This document shows, in pieces, positions 59,356 through 64,000 of a stretch of 64,000 nucleotides of DNA. Below the pieces are notes generated by a model. It was not told where the DNA came from. It saw only the letters and a program-made list of their open reading frames with translations, and did no database searches. A program made the translations under genes and the position numbers. Source of the DNA: Toxotes chatareus (lineage: Eukaryota > Chordata > Actinopteri > Toxotidae); the NCBI GenBank assembly GCA_016801885.1, contig CM028902.1, positions 23,217,580 to 23,281,579 on the forward strand, in the 5' to 3' direction. Within the stretch, counting starts at the first letter, position 1, and each line of letters opens with the position of its first letter.

Positions 59356-61953
59356 GGCACAGCAGGCTCAGCCAGGTCCCCAGGCTCTCATTACCAAAGC
59401 CCTGACCGGCTCACAGCAGGAGAATAGCAAGTTGGACATCAACATCTCGGCTGTTTTTCCTTGCCTACATTGCCTAGCGACTCTGATGTGCTTTCATGTC
59501 AGTGGGAGGAGATAACACGGTTTGGGGGGGGGGCGTGTCAGCAGAAATAGAGGCTGAAGATTTAGGCCTTTAGGAAATGGTCAGAATACAGGACACAAAT
59601 CCACTTGTTTGATTCAAAGTACCATTAAATTGAAGTTCAGGTGATTTTGCTCTGCCACAGTGTGATTATCATACGGGTGTGGCCGGCAGCTAGCTTGTTG
59701 TGGCTAAAAAGGTGAGGGTAGGAGTGACCTCATTGCAGAAGGCAAAAAAAAAACCAAAGAAAATGTTCAAAAGCACAGTGAATACTATGCTTCAGAGGTG
59801 CTGGTGATGGATCTGAGGAGGGAAAGGGCGGGACCGACAATCCTTCTGTCTCCACGGGAAAAGTTGCAGCTTCAACCTGTTATTCTTTTTCTCGGTGCTG
59901 GGATTCGTGCGGCGACAAAGGTGGAGGCAGATAAGCTAACTAGATACGGCCTCGATTATCCGATCAAGGTCACAGCATGTCACATCTTTAATGCTGTAAT
60001 AAAAGAGTGGTTGTAATTGTTGGGAGTTTTGCCCCCTTTTCATCCATTTAGAGCTCTGCTTCAATTGCTTAGCATGACCTTTCATTTAACTTGTTACTCC
60101 AGCAGAAATGTTCCTCACAGGGGTTTTTTGTGAAACTTGGCTGCCTTAGGCTGCTTTCAGAACGACTGTAGTGCTGTGTCAAAAAATCCAGGGTCCTCAT
60201 TTATTTCAGAAAGACCACTGCTTTAGCTCAGTGGGGTGCTGGTCCGAAGGGCTTCGGCAAGAAAATGTTTATAGTCTGTCAGAAGAAGTTCATGCTAGTT
60301 TAACCTAGGGTACAGTGCCGAGATCACATATGGGGTGAGGTTCTCCCCATGAGCCAAGTACTGCTGAATTAACACTCCAATTATGGTTTATGTCTCAGTA
60401 TGTGGGGAACACAAGCTTTAAAATGTGATTTCCACCCACAGAGCTTTGGAAGTGGTTCAGTTATGGTCTGTGAGCTAAACCACGTTGGTCATGTTAGCCC
60501 CTGGGTGTACAGCTTATATAGCCAGTGTAGGTATGGTTTATAAAAATGAGAAACCACAGCTAGAAGAGGCAGTTGTTGTTAGATATATATCCTTTTTGAG
60601 CATTATGGTTTCCCAGTGAGTTACAGCTACTCTAGACAAACATTGGTGGTTCAAACAAAGACCGTGTTTGAGTGTTGTTAAATCAAAACTGGATAAGTCT
60701 CTGAAAACACAAACAATCAGACTTGAAATCATTTGTGATGGCAGCGTCCCAGCTCACGGTAGAAAAGGCCTGGATGATATGTGATGGAATTTGCAGTAGG
60801 TGATTAATCACACTTCCAGCTGGTGCCAGTCAGATATCAGCAGGCCAGAGGAGACCCTCAAGCTGAACTTGCTGTACTAGTCCAGGATTAGGTGGTTCCC
60901 TTCGTGGTGTCTCTTCAGGGCAGTCTTGACCAGCCTGTGGGACAATGAGCTGTAGACATTGGTAAGATGGTAAGATCTAGATCTATCTCTCCCTTGCCTC
61001 CCGGATGAGCTGAGTCACCACACCCCTGGTATACCTCCCCTCTGTACCGCCATGTTGATGCTGCGGTTGCTCAACAGTGCTGGCCACAGTGCTGAAGAAA
61101 ATCTTGCTCAACAAACTGAGAAAGAGATGATCCAAAATTGGTAATTGTTTTTGGATCTCTTCTCTTTCAGTATGAATACCCCTTGATTGTATCTTGGGCA
61201 TTGACTTTGGCCTGGTGCTGAGCCAGATCTTTCCCCCTTCACCTCTTTGACTTCCGTTCCAGGTCCATCCAATGGGTCTTGGTTCCCTCCCCCTTGTCTC
61301 AGGCACCCCTCGGGGTATCTTCTATTTGTGGGTTCTCTAGCTTCCTTGGTACCTTCCTTTCAGAAGATGTGGTTTGGCCTTCCAACCCTCCCCACCTGGT
61401 TTGCTGGTTGTCTGGCTCTCTGTAAATCATGAAGTATGGAATCATCCGATGTGAATGTGAGTCCAAGAGACACTGAGCTGTATTACTTGTTGAAGACGTT
61501 ATGTAAAGACATCTTAATTGTACCCATCATGGAAGCATTTCTTATGCAGTCATGCACAAACATAACTGATCATCATCTTCCAGGTAATGCTCAAAAACTT
61601 GCTTTGCTGTTTGGGGAAAAAAATTCTTTACTAGTGTACATTCAGTCACAATATGTTGTCATATGGAGTGCATGAGAGACAAAGAGATAAAGGCATAGTC
61701 CTTGACTTTTATATTTCCATATTCACGAATGGTTGTTAGTGTAGTGGGACTGATCTTGACATAGTTATAGACATAGAGGTAGTTGCCCACCATGACACAC
61801 ACACACACACACTTTTCATTCTTAGATGGATTGTCAGAAGACTCATTGTTCCTGCACTGAAACACTTCAGTCTCTCATTCTTTGTAAAATGGATGTTAAT
61901 CAGGCAGGCTACAGGTGCCTCTTCCCCTGTTTGCCCTTGGGAGGCTAGTGTTT

Positions 61954-61959
<6 letters not shown>

Positions 61960-62038
<79 letters not shown>
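61960..62038 (+). repeat. (GT)n microsatellite in znrf1 intron 1
   Basis: About 39 uninterrupted GT units. A second, interrupted GT-rich run follows at 62155-62235. Confidence 0.97.
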
Positions 62039-62039
<1 letters not shown>

Positions 62040-64000
62040 CAATGAGACAAAGAGGGAGGGTGGGGTGGCAAAAAAGACTCAAAATGATTGTCACAAGGGA
62101 GACAAGATTGTCTCTTTGAAATTCAAAACAAAGGCCGGTGGTAATGCAGAGGAGTGTGTGGGTATGGGTATGTGTGTGTGTGTGTGTGTGTGGGTATGTG
62201 TGTGTGTGTGGGTGTGTGTGTCTGAGAGTGTGTGTTGATGAACATCCATTCAGGCGTTAAGAGATGCATTTACTAGGCTAATGTTAATCATGACACAGCC
62301 CAGTAAGAGCCTCACAGTCGCATATGTAAAGTACCCTCATGTGAACTCGCCTTGAGATCCTGTCATACACTCACACGCTGTCCAGACACACACACTCATA
62401 CACACACACATATAGACAGCTGTCAAGTTGCCTCTTCCTCCCATCCAAAAGGTCCAAGGTCAAGCAAGCAAGCCTCACTGGGGCGGATGAAATGGCTGCT
62501 GCTTGATTCAGGAAGATGAATGAGTGTGAGGATTTAGCATTCATTCATTCATGTCTGTACAACGGCTTTAGTTTGGATCCCGTCACTATACCTCTGCTGA
62601 CAGAACATGTGGCTGTCTGCATCTGTGTGAATCAGACTTCACAGGGAGGAACTGTAGTCTAAGTCAGTGCTGTGTCTGCAGATTAGATTGTGTATTCAGT
62701 TATTATCACCATATTTGTGATTGATGAATTGATTCACCAACTTTTTTTTGTTGATGTTACCTGGCAGCGCCAATAGATTTTGGATCTTAAGAGGCCTGAC
62801 AGCTGTGTTTTCTTGGCATCATTGGCATCATTTAAACTGTTGATCTTAAATATATTAACTAAGTGAGTGAGTTAAGGGTGAGTGAGAAGACAACTGGATG
62901 TAGATGAAACTCAATTTAAGCAACTGCTCCTTGTACACAGTTGTCACTAAAGAACACTGTATTTTTGTGGTAGCTAGCAGCTAAAGCTGTTTGCTGTCTG
63001 AAGGTTTTCTGTTCAGCTCTCTTAAATTAAAAACCAGGAAAATGTGGAAAAGATTTCTAAGGTGATTCCTCATTAGCTCAGTAATCAACATGGCAGCCAG
63101 TTTATAATATTTGATAGCACATAACTAGTTCTGTTTTTTTTATTTTTTTTTATCGCTGTGCTTCTCAGAGCGTGTTCTGGGGATTTCCAGGGGTTCTTGA
63201 AGATTGTTCCCCAGAGTCACTGGCACTGTGGGAAAAAGCTGCATTTTATGGTTATTTAATTCACTAGAGATTATTCCACTTTAGGAAATATGTGTCTGTT
63301 TGGGGGTAGTGGACATGAAAAACAAGCCTCAGAAAGTTGTCTAAACTTTGCAAGCTCAGTTCTTACTTTGAGATATAAACCAGTGTTAATTAGATTTTAT
63401 TGGGCGTCACAGCACAACAAGCTAAAATCACAGCATTGACAGTATCTCATATAAGGTTGTATGGCTAACCTAACCTATGGCTAACCTCATTATGAGCAAA
63501 GCAAAATGTGTGTTGGCTAAAGCTGCTGTATTTTAGGAATTAGTAGCATGGATGGATTGTACCTTTGGCAAATCAGTGCGTGGTTGAAAACACTGTCACT
63601 GTACATATTAACCACACAGTGATTCAGAAGTTAAGTTATAGAAACCAGACCTTGTTTCATAACATCAGCTTTTTGGTCTTGTGTGCTGAAAGGTTTTGTG
63701 ATGCTGAATTGCTTTGATTAGTCCCAATGTTCCACATCTGCTGTCAGCGAGAGGCATGAAAGGCTGGACAGTTTCAAAACGGTTTGAACCTGGAGACCTG
63801 CCACTAAAGGCTGGTGTCCCTGTAATTAATATGTCAAAAAACAGACAGACGTGACAGACTGAATAGGCTGGAAGAAAAAAAAAAAAAAGAGAGAGCGAGA
63901 CAGATGGAATGAGTGACTCATTAAAGGAAAGAGAAAAGAATAAATCTCGTCATTGTGGCAGGGCATCACTGATGTAACTGAAGGACAGGGCAGAGAGACA

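Larger units (their letters stand above)
58192..64000 (+). other. znrf1 intron 1 (partial)
   Basis: Runs from the exon 1 donor to the window edge. Apart from microsatellites and purine-rich runs (about 58918-58995), I found no exon, RNA gene or intact mobile element. A phrase near 59053 (ctttattgacccacagggaa) resembles the 3' tail of fish LINEs, but no adjoining reverse-transcriptase sequence was seen. The frame at 60983-61306 (minus) has no recognised motif. Confidence 0.6.

Noticed and set aside
1..64000. A novel defence, biosynthetic or multi-gene system
   Set aside because: The window is a normal teleost gene neighbourhood of unrelated conserved genes and decayed transposons. No CRISPR, toxin-antitoxin, gene cluster or viral gene set was found.

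Overview
This is a vertebrate nuclear window, almost certainly from a ray-finned fish and probably a percomorph. The genes are split by GT-AG introns, most sit in AT-rich DNA full of dinucleotide microsatellites, and the interspersed repeats are typical teleost ones: a tRNA-like SINE, many decayed Tc1 elements, a hAT element and recurrent repeats that I recognise from percomorph genomes. Nothing looks bacterial, and there is no CRISPR array or prokaryotic island.

Layout, left to right. (1) 817-1918, minus strand: the first two coding exons of choline kinase alpha (chka); the rest lies beyond the left edge. (2) 5430-7636, plus: a two-coding-exon F-box protein that I cannot name. (3) 10695-24134, plus: a complete 20-exon aminopeptidase N gene (anpep, 946 aa) with unusual substrate-site residues and one GC-AG intron. 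(4) 26603-30709, minus: a complete six-exon arpin gene (226 aa), tail to tail with anpep. (5) 31680-35354, minus: a FAM169-family gene, probably fam169b, whose last two exons are provisional. (6) 37812-53229, plus: a complete 11-exon mitochondrial D-lactate dehydrogenase gene (ldhd, 496 aa). (7) 57798-58191, plus: the first coding exon of the E3 ligase znrf1, whose remaining exons lie past the right edge.

The genes do not form one pathway. They are ordinary housekeeping or tissue genes: phospholipid synthesis, ubiquitin ligation, brush-border peptide digestion, actin regulation and D-lactate oxidation. From general knowledge, ANPEP, ARPIN and FAM169B lie on human 15q26, LDHD and ZNRF1 on 16q23, and CHKA on 11q13, so the window joins pieces of several ancestral linkage groups.

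The points most worth a second look are the Asp/Asp plus AAMEN substrate-site combination in anpep, the GC-AG intron, a perfect 23-bp-arm hairpin just upstream of ldhd exon 2, a hAT element carrying a BED-finger relic, a SINE with an intact target-site duplication, and a GNAT-like motif in the FAM169 protein. I found no convincing new multi-gene system. All exon boundaries were read by eye from splice consensus, reading phase and remembered family sequences; no alignment was run.
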